From Salinirubellus salinus (GTDB lineage Archaea > Halobacteriota > Halobacteria > Halobacteriales > Haloarculaceae): 64,000 nt of DNA. The stretch is from NCBI RefSeq assembly GCF_025231485.1, contig NZ_CP104003.1, positions 1,054,001 through 1,118,000 of the forward strand, read 5' to 3'. Within the stretch, counting starts at the first letter, position 1. Each line of letters starts with the position of its first letter. Shown one piece after another: positions 16,811 to 25,728 of the stretch. The notes under the pieces were generated by a model. The model was not told where the DNA came from, made no database searches, and saw only the letters and a list, made by a program, of their open reading frames with translations. The translations under genes and the position numbers were made by a program.

Positions 16811-17311
16811 ATGAGAGTCGACACGGCGACACGCGACGACGTCGAGGCCATCCGGGACGTCGCACGGGCGTCGTGGGAGCACGACTACCCGGACATCCTG
16901 AGCAGCGAGTCGTTGCAGGCGGGCGTCGACGAGTGGTACTCGACCGACAGCATCCGTGACTCCGTCGACTGGCCGCGGGCGTCGGTGCTCGTGGCCCGAG
17001 TCGACGGCACGGTGGTCGGCTTCGTCCACGCCGTCTTCGACACCGACCGGGACGAGGGGAACGTCCTCCGTCTGTACGTCGAACCCGAGTACCGGGACGC
17101 GGGGGTGGGCCGGGCACTGCTGGAGGCGGTCCGCGACGAACTGTTCGACCGGGGGGCCGAGCGACTCCGGGCGATGGTGCTCGCGGCCAACGACCCCGGC
17201 AACGCGTTCTACGAGCACCTCGGCTTCGAACTCGACGGCGAGAGCGAGGTGGGGGTCGGTGGCGAGACCTACACGGAGCACACGTACGTGCTCGAACCGG
17301 ACACCGAGTGA
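16811..17311 (+). CDS. GNAT-family N-acetyltransferase
   Basis: A 166-residue acetyl-CoA-dependent transferase. Motif A reads LRLYVEPEYRDAGVGRALLEAV with the pyrophosphate-binding RDAGVG; motif B is NAFYEHLGFELDGE. N-terminal MRVDTATRDDVEAIRDVARASWEHDY is RimI-like. The acceptor cannot be inferred. It sits alone between a lipoprotein and NOP5. Confidence 0.85.
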   Translation: MRVDTATRDDVEAIRDVARASWEHDYPDILSSESLQAGVDEWYSTDSIRDSVDWPRASVLVARVDGTVVGFVHAVFDTDRDEGNVLRLYVEPEYRDAGVGRALLEAVRDELFDRGAERLRAMVLAANDPGNAFYEHLGFELDGESEVGVGGETYTEHTYVLEPDTE

Positions 17312-17362
17312 GCCATCCCGGACACCGGGAGGCCTATGTGAGCCAGTCCGCAACCGGGAGGC

Positions 17363-18223
17363 ATGGACGAAGACGTGCCCTCGGGACGGGGGTGGTTCGA
17401 GGGCCTCGAACGCGGTGACGAGGCGGGACTCGCCGCGTCGGTCAGGGACGGCTCCGCCGAGATGCCCGCCGATTGGCCGGCGCTGGCCGTCGAGCGCGGG
17501 TTCGCCGACACCGAGGCGGCGTACTACGACACCCTCCACGAGACCGCGCTCGCGGCGACGCGGGCGGCCGTCCGGGAGGCGGAACGGGCCGGTGACCGGC
17601 AACTGGTCCACGCCGTCCGGGCGATGGACGACTGCAGCCGAACGGCCAACGAGCTCGCAGAGCGGGTCGAGGAGTGGGCCGGGAGCCTGCTGGACGAGTC
17701 GGGGACCGGGGTCGAGTTCGCCCGCGAGGTGGCAGAGAGCGGCGAGGTACCGGCCACGCTCCGGACGCTCGCCCAGCGGGTCGTCGACCTCGACGAGCAG
17801 GCGGCCCGCCTCCGGACGGACATCGAGCGGACCGCGCCAGACGTGGCGCCGAACCTCGCCGCGATGGCGGGGCCGGTCCTCGCCGCCCGACTCGTCTCGC
17901 TCGCAGGGGGCCTCGAGTCGCTGGCGAAGAAGCCCTCCGGGACCCTCCAGGTCCTGGGCGCTGAGGAGGCGCTGTTCGCCCACCTCCGAGGTCGAGCGCC
18001 GTCGCCGAAACACGGCGTCATCTACACCCACGACGCGGTGCGGAACACGCACCCGGACGACCGGGGGTCGGCATCGCGGGCGCTGGCGGGCAAACTCACC
18101 ATCGCCGCTCGCGTCGACCACTACTCCGGCGAGCGCAAGCCCGAACTCGACGAGGAACTGCGCGAGCGTATCGCCGCCATCCGGGCACGGAAGCGTGGAG
18201 CCGAGGAGGACGGAGATGAGTGA
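17363..18223 (+). CDS. nop5: NOP5/NOP56 box C/D RNP core protein
   Basis: A 286-residue protein of the NOP domain family, part of the archaeal box C/D sRNP that guides 2'-O-methylation of rRNA and tRNA. The NOP signature is seen as APNLAAMAGPVLAARLVSLAGGLESLAKKPSGTL and VLGAEEALFAHLRGRAPSPKHGVIY. An acidic/coiled central part precedes it, and the protein ends in the charged RARKRGAEEDGDE. Its last eight bases overlap the start of the fibrillarin gene, the universal archaeal nop5-flpA pair. Confidence 0.93.
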   Translation: MDEDVPSGRGWFEGLERGDEAGLAASVRDGSAEMPADWPALAVERGFADTEAAYYDTLHETALAATRAAVREAERAGDRQLVHAVRAMDDCSRTANELAERVEEWAGSLLDESGTGVEFAREVAESGEVPATLRTLAQRVVDLDEQAARLRTDIERTAPDVAPNLAAMAGPVLAARLVSLAGGLESLAKKPSGTLQVLGAEEALFAHLRGRAPSPKHGVIYTHDAVRNTHPDDRGSASRALAGKLTIAARVDHYSGERKPELDEELRERIAAIRARKRGAEEDGDE

Positions 18224-18851
18224 CCCAGCGCTCCCCGAGGGTGTCGAGCGACACGCGTTCGACAGTCGGGAGCGACTCGCCACCCGCGGCCCACCCGTGT
18301 ACGGCGAACCGACCGACGGCGAGTGGCGGGCGTGGGACCCCTCGCGCTCGAAACTCGGCGCGATGCTCGAACTCGGGATGGACACCGGCCTCGCGGGCGG
18401 CGAGACGGTGCTCTACCTCGGTGCGGCCTCGGGGACGACCGTCTCGCACGTCGCGGACTGCTGTGGGCCGACCTACGCCGTCGAGTTCGCCGCCCGGCCC
18501 GCCCGCGACCTGCTCTCGGTGGCCGAGCCTCGTGGGAACCTCTTCCCCCTGCTGAAGGACGCCCGTCGACCAGCCACCTACGCGCACGTCGTCGAACCCG
18601 TCGACGTCGTCGTGCAGGACGTGGCCACGCGCGGGCAGGCCGACGTGGCGGTCCGGAACGCCCGGTTCCTGCCCGAAGGTGGGCGACTCCTGCTCGCCGT
18701 GAAGGCCCGGAGCGAGGACGTCACCGCCGACCCCGACGACGTGTTCGACGAGGTGACCGAGACGCTGTCTGCGGCCTACGAGGTGCTCGAGTCCCGTCGG
18801 CTGGACCGGTTCCACGACGACCACCTCGGGGTCGTCGCCCGGCGACGCTGA
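18216..18851 (+). CDS. flpA: Fibrillarin-like rRNA/tRNA 2'-O-methyltransferase
   Basis: A 211-residue methyltransferase. ATG 18216 gives MSDPALPEGVERHAFD; SAM-binding region VLYLGAASGTTVSHVADC and YAVEFAARPARDLL, and LLAVKARSED near the C terminus with the catalytic Lys, match archaeal fibrillarin. It partners NOP5 and L7Ae in box C/D RNPs. It overlaps the nop5 3' end by eight bases, so it is co-translated. Confidence 0.95.
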   Translation: MSDPALPEGVERHAFDSRERLATRGPPVYGEPTDGEWRAWDPSRSKLGAMLELGMDTGLAGGETVLYLGAASGTTVSHVADCCGPTYAVEFAARPARDLLSVAEPRGNLFPLLKDARRPATYAHVVEPVDVVVQDVATRGQADVAVRNARFLPEGGRLLLAVKARSEDVTADPDDVFDEVTETLSAAYEVLESRRLDRFHDDHLGVVARRR

Positions 18852-18900
18852 CTGGCGGTCGACGACGAGGCGCGGTCGTGTGTCCCGAGCGGCCGAGGGG

Positions 18901-18910
18901 AACGTTTTAA
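18901..18910 (+). promoter_or_regulatory. Promoter (TATA box) of gshA
   Basis: AACGTTTTAA lies 26-35 bases before the gshA ATG at 18936 and is the only AT-rich run in the gap after the fibrillarin gene. Confidence 0.6.
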
Positions 18911-18935
18911 TCGACTCCAATCGCACCACGGCGGT

Positions 18936-20009
18936 ATGGAGGAACTCGGGTCGGCCGAGGCGTTCGACCGCATGGGGAGCCTCGGTATCGAGGAGGAGTT
19001 CTACGTCGTCGACGCCGAGGGGCGGCCCACCTCGGGTACCGACGAACTCGTCTACGGCTCGGACCCGCCCGAGATCCTGGAGGGACGGCTCGACCACGAA
19101 CTGTTCAAGTGCATCGTAGAGACCCAGACGCCCACGCTCGACGGCGTCTCGGCGGTCCGCGGTGCAGTCGCCGAGGTCAGGGAAGCCCTCGTCGACCACG
19201 CCGAGGCACACGGGTTCGGCATCGCCGCGGCCGGCCTGCACCCGGACGCGAACTGGCGTGAACTCGAACACGCCGAGAAACCGCGCTACCGCGCGCAACT
19301 CGACCGCATCCAGTATCCACAGCACCGGAACACGACCGCGGGCCTGCACGTCCACGTCGGCGTGGACGACGCCGACAAGGCGACGTGGGTCGCCAACGGA
19401 CTCCGCTGGTACTGTCCGGTGATACTCGCGCTGTCGGCGAACTCGCCGTACTGGTGTGGGTTCGACACCGGTCTCGCGTCGGCCCGCGCGAAGGTGTTCG
19501 AGAACCTGCCGAACACGGGCATCCCGACCCGGTTCGCGGACTTCGAGGCGTATGCCGACCACGAGCGCCGGATGGTCGAGACGGGGTCGGTGGAGGACCG
19601 CGGGGAGCTCTGGTACGACGTGCGCCCCCACTCCGGCCACGGTACCGTGGAGGTCCGGTCACCCGACGCACAGGCCGACCCCGAGGTCGTCCACGCGTTC
19701 GTCGAGTTCGTCCACGCACTGGTGGTCGACCTCGCCGAGCGCTACGAGGACGGCGAGACTCTCGAGTGCCCCCGGCGCGAGATACTCGACGAGAACAAGT
19801 GGCGCGCCATCCGTCACGGCCATGAGGCCTCGTTCGTCCGCCGCGACGGCTCCGACACCGTCCCGCTGGGTGACGTGGTCGAGCGCGAGGCCGACCGCCT
19901 CGGCGTGGACGGCATCCGACGCGTGTTCGAGCGTGGCAGCGGTGCGACACGTCAGCGGGCACTGGCGGGCGACGGGGGCGGCGCGTTGCGCGATTCGCTG
20001 CGCCTGTAG
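18936..20009 (+). CDS. gshA: Glutamate-cysteine ligase (gamma-glutamylcysteine synthesis)
   Basis: A 357-residue enzyme of the carboxylate-amine ligase (GCS2) type. Visible are [12 protein letters not shown] near residue 16, [35 protein letters not shown] and [19 protein letters not shown], matching haloarchaeal GshA. Haloarchaea use gamma-glutamylcysteine, not glutathione, as their main thiol, so this single step makes the cell's redox buffer. A regulator gene follows immediately, with inverted repeats between them. Confidence 0.93.
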   Translation: MEELGSAEAFDRMGSLGIEEEFYVVDAEGRPTSGTDELVYGSDPPEILEGRLDHELFKCIVETQTPTLDGVSAVRGAVAEVREALVDHAEAHGFGIAAAGLHPDANWRELEHAEKPRYRAQLDRIQYPQHRNTTAGLHVHVGVDDADKATWVANGLRWYCPVILALSANSPYWCGFDTGLASARAKVFENLPNTGIPTRFADFEAYADHERRMVETGSVEDRGELWYDVRPHSGHGTVEVRSPDAQADPEVVHAFVEFVHALVVDLAERYEDGETLECPRREILDENKWRAIRHGHEASFVRRDGSDTVPLGDVVEREADRLGVDGIRRVFERGSGATRQRALAGDGGGALRDSLRL

Positions 20010-20058
20010 ACACAACATTCATACAGGGGAATTCCTTGTGTCCGACAGAGACGGACAC
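20009..20058. promoter_or_regulatory. Overlapping inverted repeats before the winged-helix regulator gene
   Basis: Two perfect 7-bp inverted repeats overlap here: GACACAA (20009-20015) with TTGTGTC (20036-20042), and GTGTCCG (20038-20044) with CGGACAC (20052-20058). The second ends one base before the regulator's ATG at 20060. TTCATAC near 20018-20024 may be the TATA box, so a bound protein would cover both promoter and start, a layout suited to autorepression. Confidence 0.5.
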
Positions 20059-20059
20059 G

Positions 20060-20587
20060 ATGTCTACGGACGACCTACACGAGGACGACGACGAGGGTGA
20101 CCAGCCGGCGATACCGGAGCGGCTCGAAGAGGAGGCTGGCACCGCGGTGTCGGGGTTCGACGACGGACTCGTCGACCTCCTGTCGTGGGTGCTGGACACG
20201 GAGACGCGTGCCCGCATCTACGTGGAACTCCGCGAGAGCCCGTGGTCGACGAGCGACGAGATCGCCGACGGGACGGGGCTCTACCCGAGTACCGTCCGCG
20301 AGGCGCTCGCCGCTCTCCACGAGGAGGCCATCGTCGAGCGTCGCAAGCGTCAGGCGCCCGGCGCCGGCAACAACCCCTACGAGTACACGGCCATCGCGCC
20401 GTCCGACCTCGTGGGGACCATCGTCGAGGAGGTGCAGTCCGAGTTGAACACGGTGTTCAACCTCGATACCTACCTCGGCGGCGAGGAGCCGACCGAGGAC
20501 CCCGTCCACATCACGGTTCAGTCGGAGGGAGACACCGAGGCAGCGGGGAAGGCGGACGGAGCGGAGAGCGCAGAGAGCGACGACTAG
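20060..20587 (+). CDS. Winged-helix transcriptional regulator
   Basis: A 175-residue protein with a central winged helix: SWVLDTETRARIYVELRE, then STSDEIADGTGLYPSTVREALAALHEEAIVERRKRQ as helix-turn-helix plus wing (residues about 57-110). The flanks are acidic and likely disordered. ATG 20060 (MSTDDLHED) is preferred over an in-frame TTG at 20036. It follows gshA after 50 bases containing candidate operator repeats. Control of gshA or of itself is inferred from position only. Confidence 0.8.
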   Translation: MSTDDLHEDDDEGDQPAIPERLEEEAGTAVSGFDDGLVDLLSWVLDTETRARIYVELRESPWSTSDEIADGTGLYPSTVREALAALHEEAIVERRKRQAPGAGNNPYEYTAIAPSDLVGTIVEEVQSELNTVFNLDTYLGGEEPTEDPVHITVQSEGDTEAAGKADGAESAESDD

Positions 20588-20719
20588 TCGAAGAGCGCTC
20601 CTCGCGCATTCGGCGCTCGGAGCGGGTGCGCGTCCTGTCACTGTCGCACTACGACGGCACCGCACGCCCACCCGACAGCACCCGAAGCGCCTAAGCGAGA
20701 GGCCCCCGTCGCCCGTGCT

Positions 20720-21226
20720 ATGCAGGTGGTTCTTGGGGGGACGTTCGACCCTGTTCACGACGGCCACCGGAAACTGTTCAGCCACGCGTTCGAACTGGGC
20801 GACCTCACGGTGGGGTTGACGAGCGACGAGCTGGCGCCGAGGACCCGAAACGTCGAGCGATACGTCCGCCCGTTCGACGAACGCAAGGTCGACCTCGAGG
20901 CCGAACTGGCGAAGCTCGCGGCCGAGCACGACCGCGAGTTCGAGGTCCGCGAACTCACGGACCCGATGGGTATCGCGACGGAACCGGGATTCGACGTGCT
21001 CATCGTCTCGCCGGAGACCACCGACGGCGGCGAGAAGGTGAACGAGATCCGCGCGGAGAAGGGCCTCCCCCCGCTCGAACTCGAGGTCGTCGACCACGTC
21101 TACGCCGAGGACGGCGAGAAGATATCGAGCACCCGCATCGTCAACGGCGAGATCGACGAGCACGGGAACCTGACACCCGACCGCGAGGGGCGCGAGGCGG
21201 TACGACAGTCGGAGACGGACGGGTAA
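20720..21226 (+). CDS. coaD: Phosphopantetheine adenylyltransferase (archaeal CoaD)
   Basis: A 168-residue nucleotidyltransferase: MQVVLGGTFDPVHDGHRKLF contains GGTFDPxHxGH, the T/HxGH active site, and ISSTRIVNGEIDEHG near the C terminus is the ISSTRI motif that binds ATP. It makes dephospho-CoA from 4'-phosphopantetheine. The archaeal form is distinct from bacterial CoaD. Convergent with RNase J, with an 87-base gap. Confidence 0.92.
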   Translation: MQVVLGGTFDPVHDGHRKLFSHAFELGDLTVGLTSDELAPRTRNVERYVRPFDERKVDLEAELAKLAAEHDREFEVRELTDPMGIATEPGFDVLIVSPETTDGGEKVNEIRAEKGLPPLELEVVDHVYAEDGEKISSTRIVNGEIDEHGNLTPDREGREAVRQSETDG

Positions 21227-21313
21227 GCGAGCGTCGTCGGGACGGTCGCGAGCGTCGGCACTGTTCGTGTGGCGTTCGAAGAAGGGTCGAGGAGCGACGC
21301 GGTCGCGGGTCGC

Positions 21314-22669
21314 CTACTCGTCGACCAGCGTGATGATGTTGCCGTTGTTCGAGACGTGCAGGTCACGCCCGAGGTCGTAGCCCTCGTGGGCCGCGAGGTC
21401 CGCGTACGGCGCGAACCCCTTCATGTCCTGGTGGGCCGGGATGAGGTGCTTGGGCTGGAGTGCCTTGAGCATCGTGTAGTGACCCTCGCTGTTGAGGTGG
21501 CCGGAGACGTGGATGTCGTCGTAGATGCGGGCACCCTGCATCCGCAGGAGCGTCTCGGACTGGTAGCGCTGCCCCTCGTTCGTCGGCTCCGGGATGACGC
21601 GAGCCGAGAATATGACCTTGTCACCCTCGTCCAGCTCGTAGGGCGTCTCGCCGCGGCCCATCCGGGTGAGCATCGCGCGCGGCTCACCCTGGTGACCGGT
21701 GACGATGGGGAGGTAGTCGCCCTTCCCCTCGTTCATGATTCGCTTGAACGTCCGGTCGACGGACTTCCGGTGGCCGTACATCCCGAGGTCCGACGGGAGG
21801 TCGACGAAGCCGAGTCGCTCGGCGGTGCCGGAGTACTTCTCCATCGAGCGCCCGAGCAGGACCGGCTGGCGGCCGATGTCCTGCGCGAACTCGACGAGCG
21901 ACTTGACACGCGCGATGTGTGAGGAGAACGTCGTGGCGACGATGCCGCCGTCGTAGTCCTCGACACTCGTCATCACGTCCTGGAGGTGACGTCGGGCGAC
22001 GGACTCGGAGGGCGTGCGGCCCTTCTTGCCCGCGTTCGTACAGTCCTCGATGTAAGCCAGCACCCCGGCGCCCTCGCGGCCGATCTCGCGGAAGCGCTTC
22101 ATGTCGATGGGGTCGCCCAGCACCGGCGTGTGGTCCATACGCTTGTCGAGGCCGTAGACGATTGCCCCCTCGGGCGTGTGGACGACCGGGTTGATGGCGT
22201 CGATGATGGAGTGGGTGACGTTGACGAACTCGAGCTGGACGTTGCCCGAGTCGCCGATGTCGATGGTCTCGCCGGCCTCCATCTTGACGAGGTCGTTGTT
22301 GACCCCGAACTTCTCCTCGGACTGGATCTGCTGCTTGACGAGTTCGATGGTGAACGGCGTCGCCACGATGGGCGCGTTGTAGCGGTGGGCCAGTTTCGAG
22401 ATGGCGCCGATGTGGTCGAGGTGGCCGTGCGTGGGCACGATGGCCTGCACGTCGCCCTCGATGTCGGACATGACGCGGTCGTCCGGGATGGCCCCCATGT
22501 CGATGAGGTCCAGCGAGTGCATCCGTTCGGTCTCGACGTTGTCGTGGATGAGGACCTTCGACAGGTTCAGGCCCATGTCGAAGATGACCACGTCGTCGCC
22601 CGCACGGACGGCAGTCATCTGCCGTCCGACCTCTTCGTAGCCGCCGATTGTCGCGATTTCGATTTCCAT
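21314..22669 (-). CDS. rnj: Ribonuclease J
   Basis: A 451-residue metallo-beta-lactamase/beta-CASP nuclease, a 5'-3' exoribonuclease/endonuclease for mRNA turnover in archaea. [19 protein letters not shown] starts the protein; the metal site is [11 protein letters not shown] (HxHxDH), and the C-terminal [22 protein letters not shown] and LIPAHQD complete it. ATG 22669 matches the family N terminus; the upstream open frame is non-coding. Its upstream region forms two strong hairpins (see 22670-23015). In many haloarchaea rnj sits beside the prenyl synthase gene; here that gene is 3.4 kb away. Confidence 0.93.
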   Translation of the reverse strand: MEIEIATIGGYEEVGRQMTAVRAGDDVVIFDMGLNLSKVLIHDNVETERMHSLDLIDMGAIPDDRVMSDIEGDVQAIVPTHGHLDHIGAISKLAHRYNAPIVATPFTIELVKQQIQSEEKFGVNNDLVKMEAGETIDIGDSGNVQLEFVNVTHSIIDAINPVVHTPEGAIVYGLDKRMDHTPVLGDPIDMKRFREIGREGAGVLAYIEDCTNAGKKGRTPSESVARRHLQDVMTSVEDYDGGIVATTFSSHIARVKSLVEFAQDIGRQPVLLGRSMEKYSGTAERLGFVDLPSDLGMYGHRKSVDRTFKRIMNEGKGDYLPIVTGHQGEPRAMLTRMGRGETPYELDEGDKVIFSARVIPEPTNEGQRYQSETLLRMQGARIYDDIHVSGHLNSEGHYTMLKALQPKHLIPAHQDMKGFAPYADLAAHEGYDLGRDLHVSNNGNIITLVDE

Positions 22670-23015
22670 GGTTGGAGTCCGAGTCCGGGGCCGCCGGGGG
22701 GACCCGACACTCGCGGGCGACCGGCGTGTCACGAACACTCGCGGGTGGCGAGGGTGGTGTGTGGTGGTCCCGTCGTGGGACCGCCACGGGGTCGGTGGTC
22801 GGATGCCGCGAGGCCCCAGAGAGCCCGCACGGCCCGTCTCCCGCCGACGTCGCCGGTCGCCCGCGTCGAGTCCAGGGCGACCGATTGCTCGGTTACTCGT
22901 CCGTTTGCAGTGGGGACGTATATGTCTGGTGGGTCCACCCGGGGAGGGCGAGCCACGGCCTGTCACGCGGGCGACGAAACCGGAAACTAAGGGACACCCG
23001 ACACGTACCCCCGGT
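22670..23015. promoter_or_regulatory. Divergent upstream region of rnj and the NDH-2 gene, with two strong hairpins
   Basis: This 346-base gap has no supportable gene. An 11-bp stem with one G-T pair and a 5-base loop spans 22761-22787, and a perfect 9-bp inverted repeat with a 12-base loop spans 22854-22883. The only clear TATA-like box, ACGTATATGTC (22916-22926), can serve the minus strand as ATATAC; transcription from there would give rnj a leader of about 220 bases containing both hairpins. The oxidoreductase gene at 23016 lacks an obvious box. Confidence 0.5.
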
Positions 23016-24467
23016 ATGCGAATCGCCGTCTTCGGTGCGGGCTACGCCGGACTCACCGTCGCCCGCCGACTCCAGCGCCGACTCCCGCCCGGCGCGCAGT
23101 TGCTCGTCGTCGACGAATCGTCCGACCACCTCGTCCGCCACGAACTCCACCGCGTCGTCCGGCGCCCGGACCTCGCCGAAGCCATCACCGTCCCACTCGA
23201 GGAGGTGCTCCCAGAGGCGAAACTCGTCCGTGGCCGCGTGAGCGAGGTGGACCCCGAACGAGGCCGCGCCGTGCTCGTGGACGAGGCCGGAGCGGAGCGT
23301 GCGCTGACCTACGACCTCGCCGCCGTCTGCCTCGGGAGCGAGACGGAGTTCCACGGCCTCTCCGGCGTCGAGGAACACGCCACGCCGCTGGAGGGACTCC
23401 GCGACGCGCGGGCCATCCGCGATGCGGCTCTCGACGCTGCCGGCGGACACGCCGTGGTCGGTGGGGGCGGCCTGACGGGCGTGCAGGTGGCCGGCGAACT
23501 CGCCGAGCTCTCGCGAGCGAAGGGACTCGGCCTCGACGTGACGCTCGTCGAGCGGAACGACCGGGTCGCGCCGGGGTTCGGCCGCACGTTCGCGCGGGCC
23601 ATCGAGCGCGAACTCCGCGCACGGGACGTGACGGTGCTGACCGGTGCCAGCGTCGAGTCGGCCGACGCAGAGACGGTCAGGGTGGCCGGCGAGTCCCGCC
23701 CGTACGACGTGTTCGTCTGGGCGGGCGGCATCCACGGCTCAGCGGCGTTCGGCGGCGATCGACGGCCGGTCGGGGCGGACCTCCGGGTCGGCCGTGGGAC
23801 GTTCGTCGTCGGCGACGCCGGGGTCGTGACAGACGAGCGGGACCGGACCGCCCCGGCGAGCGCCCAGACCGCCATCCAGCAGGCACGTGTCGCCGCCGAG
23901 AACATCACGCGAGTCGCGAAGGCCACCGGTACGGCCGACCCGGCGTTCGTCGCCGAGGACACTGACCTCGACGGGTACCGCCACGAGTCGCCGGGCTGGG
24001 TCGTGAGCGTCGGTGACGGCGCGGTCGCACAGGTCGGGCCGGTCGTCCTGAGCGGCGACCCTGCCCGCGCCGCCAAGGCGGTCATCGGCGCGGGTCACCT
24101 CGGCTCCGTCGGGGCCATCGAGTCGGCGGCCGACGTCGTCGCCGAGGAACTGGGCTGGCCCACGAGCGAGGCCGTCGAGGGCGTGGCGCTCCTCTCCGAG
24201 ACACTGGACCTCGACCGACTGACCGAGACTACGGACCCCGCCTCACCCAGTGAGGTGGAGTACCCGCTCGCGCTCACCGGCGTCGCGCTGGCCGAGGCCT
24301 TCGGCACCCCTGACGTCGACCTCACCCTCGCCACCCGGCTGGCCGACCGGCAGTACCCCGGCAGTCCCGCACGGCTGTTCGACCAGACGGTGCTGAAGCC
24401 CGCCGAGTCGGTGCTCGAGCTGGCGACGTTCGGGGTGCTGGGTGGGCGGCCGGACGAGGAGGAGTGA
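23016..24467 (+). CDS. NDH-2-like FAD-dependent NAD(P)H:quinone oxidoreductase
   Basis: A 483-residue protein with two Rossmann motifs: [19 protein letters not shown] at the N terminus (FAD) and [19 protein letters not shown] near residue 150 (NADH), then [11 protein letters not shown] and [16 protein letters not shown], the pattern of type II NADH dehydrogenases. It likely passes electrons from NADH to menaquinone at the inner face of the membrane. An extra 120-residue C-terminal region follows the NDH core. ATG 23016 is the family start. Confidence 0.82.
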   Translation: MRIAVFGAGYAGLTVARRLQRRLPPGAQLLVVDESSDHLVRHELHRVVRRPDLAEAITVPLEEVLPEAKLVRGRVSEVDPERGRAVLVDEAGAERALTYDLAAVCLGSETEFHGLSGVEEHATPLEGLRDARAIRDAALDAAGGHAVVGGGGLTGVQVAGELAELSRAKGLGLDVTLVERNDRVAPGFGRTFARAIERELRARDVTVLTGASVESADAETVRVAGESRPYDVFVWAGGIHGSAAFGGDRRPVGADLRVGRGTFVVGDAGVVTDERDRTAPASAQTAIQQARVAAENITRVAKATGTADPAFVAEDTDLDGYRHESPGWVVSVGDGAVAQVGPVVLSGDPARAAKAVIGAGHLGSVGAIESAADVVAEELGWPTSEAVEGVALLSETLDLDRLTETTDPASPSEVEYPLALTGVALAEAFGTPDVDLTLATRLADRQYPGSPARLFDQTVLKPAESVLELATFGVLGGRPDEEE

Positions 24468-24479
24468 GAGCGAGGTGAG

Positions 24480-24605
24480 TGTGTGGGACCGGATTCGAAC
24501 CGTGCCGAGAATCGCTCCGCTCGTCTCGTCGGGATCGAACCCGCCCGTCAGCGCAGCCGCTGCTCACTTCGTTCGCAGTAGGATGCGTGGGACCGGATTT
24601 GAACC
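24480..24605 (-). repeat. Two decayed copies of the tRNA-Leu 3' end downstream of the tRNA gene
   Basis: Positions 24584-24605 repeat the last 22 bases of the tRNA-Leu (acceptor strand plus T-arm) perfectly, and 24480-24501 repeat them with two differences. The flanks are copied too: 24541-24605 and 24655-24719 are near-identical 65-base units 114 bases apart. No D-arm or anticodon arm accompanies either copy, so they are not tRNA genes. A further GGGATCGAACCCG T-arm-like run lies near 24531-24543. Confidence 0.8.
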
Positions 24606-24697
24606 ACGGTCGGACGTGCTCGCTCCGGTGTGCGCGCCCTCCCTGGTCCAGAATCCGCCCGTCAGCGCTTCCACTGCTCACTTCGTTCGCGGCAGGA

Positions 24698-24781
24698 TGC
24701 GTGGGACCGGATTTGAACCGGCGGACTCCTACGAGACAGCGTCCTAAGCGCTGCGCCGTTTCCTGGCTTGGCTACCCACGC
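24698..24781 (-). tRNA. tRNA-Leu (anticodon UAG)
   Basis: A complete class II tRNA on the minus strand: acceptor GCGTGGG pairs with CCCACGC plus discriminator A (24698), anticodon arm CAGCG-CTTAGGA-CGCTG with anticodon TAG, a long variable arm, and T-loop TTCAAAT. It reads CUA codons. No CCA is encoded. The 230 bases after its 3' end, up to the NDH-2 stop, hold only repeated fragments of its own 3' end. Confidence 0.93.
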
Positions 24782-24821
24782 GCACCCCGAACTACCCCCG
24801 ACCACCCCAAAAGAACGTCGC

Positions 24822-25337
24822 TTATCGCCCGACCCGGTCACGGATCGCGGCCACCAACCCCTCCCCGTCGAACGCCGTCGACTCGAGCACCTCAACCGGG
24901 TCACCCTCGCCGACCGCTCCACCCTCTATCACCCTCGCACACACCCCGCCACGACCCTGCTTCAACGCGCGCATCACACCCGACTCTTCGGCCACCCGTT
25001 CGACGTGCACGCAGGGCGGCCGCGGCCGCGTGCCCTCGAACACCGCGTCACCGACCCGGAACCGCGCGTCCAGCAGGTCATCGTGGACGTCGACCCCCTC
25101 CGTGACGAGGTTCCGGCGGTGCCGACCGTCGGTCAGGTCGATGTCGTAGCGCTCGCGTATCTCCGCCAGCGCCTCGCACTCGACGAACGTCACCTCGCAC
25201 ACGTCGAACGGGGAGTAGTACCCCTGCCCGGTCTGGTAGCGGTCACCCGCGAGGCCGCCCTCGACGGCGTGGATGGAATCCGTCCGCTGCATCGGTTCGC
25301 CGCCCGCCTCGGCGAACCAGATCTCGACGAGTCGCAT
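24822..25337 (-). CDS. MOSC-domain protein
   Basis: A 171-residue MOSC protein: MRLVEIWFAEAGGEPMQRTD, then GLAGDRYQTGQGYYS, DLTDGRHRRNLVTEGVDV and the Cys-bearing GTRPRPPCVHVERV segment; in the family the conserved Cys carries sulfur for molybdenum-cofactor enzymes. Length fits free-standing YiiM-like MOSC proteins. MoaA is encoded in the same window but 33 kb away. ATG 25337 is unambiguous. Confidence 0.87.
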   Translation of the reverse strand: MRLVEIWFAEAGGEPMQRTDSIHAVEGGLAGDRYQTGQGYYSPFDVCEVTFVECEALAEIRERYDIDLTDGRHRRNLVTEGVDVHDDLLDARFRVGDAVFEGTRPRPPCVHVERVAEESGVMRALKQGRGGVCARVIEGGAVGEGDPVEVLESTAFDGEGLVAAIRDRVGR

Positions 25338-25419
25338 ACACCGACTTCGCTCGCTGGCGCGATAAGCGCTCCCCGCTCCCGGGGACGGAGTTAAGACGGC
25401 CGCTCCGTTACGGACCTCC

Positions 25420-25728
25420 GTGTACCGAGCGAGCGACGAGGTGGAACACGAGGCGTGGCTGGCACGGCTGAACGAGGCGGCCGACCGGCTCGAACTCGAC
25501 GCCTCGGCCCGCTCACGCGCCGCCGACCTGTTCCTCTCGACACTCCCAGAGGCCGAGCGCTCGAAGCGAGCGGCGATGGCGACGGCGCTCTACGTCGCCG
25601 CACTCGTCGAGGGGGACCGCCGCTCGCAGACGGCGGTGGCCGAGGCGGCCGACGTCTCCCGGCTGACGGTCCAGAGCCGCTGGAAGACGCTGATGGCGGA
25701 GGCGGGGCTGGAACCGCCGTCGTGGTAG
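25420..25728 (+). CDS. Short TFB-like protein with a single cyclin repeat
   Basis: A 102-residue protein beginning at GTG 25420. It matches one cyclin-like repeat of archaeal transcription factor B: WLARLNEAADRLELDASARSRAADLF, AAMATALYVAALVEGDRRSQ and VAEAADVSRLTVQSRWKTLM. It has no zinc ribbon, B-reader or second repeat, so it cannot act as a normal TFB; it might modulate promoter choice by binding TBP, DNA or polymerase. Only weak AT-rich sequence (GTTAAGAC, 25390-25397) lies upstream, 23-30 bases before the GTG, so the gene is probably leaderless. Confidence 0.7.
   Translation: MYRASDEVEHEAWLARLNEAADRLELDASARSRAADLFLSTLPEAERSKRAAMATALYVAALVEGDRRSQTAVAEAADVSRLTVQSRWKTLMAEAGLEPPSW

Noticed and set aside
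16517-18385. A 622-codon minus-strand frame under the GNAT and NOP5 genes
   Set aside because: Antisense to three genes with recognised motifs and itself without any domain.
24480-24605. Additional tRNA genes downstream of tRNA-Leu(UAG)
   Set aside because: Only acceptor 3' strand and T-arm are present; D-arm, anticodon arm and 5' acceptor strand are missing.
24468-24697. CRISPR array or integrative element
   Set aside because: The repeats are two to three imperfect copies of a tRNA end with no regular spacers, and there is no integrase, transposase or cas gene nearby.
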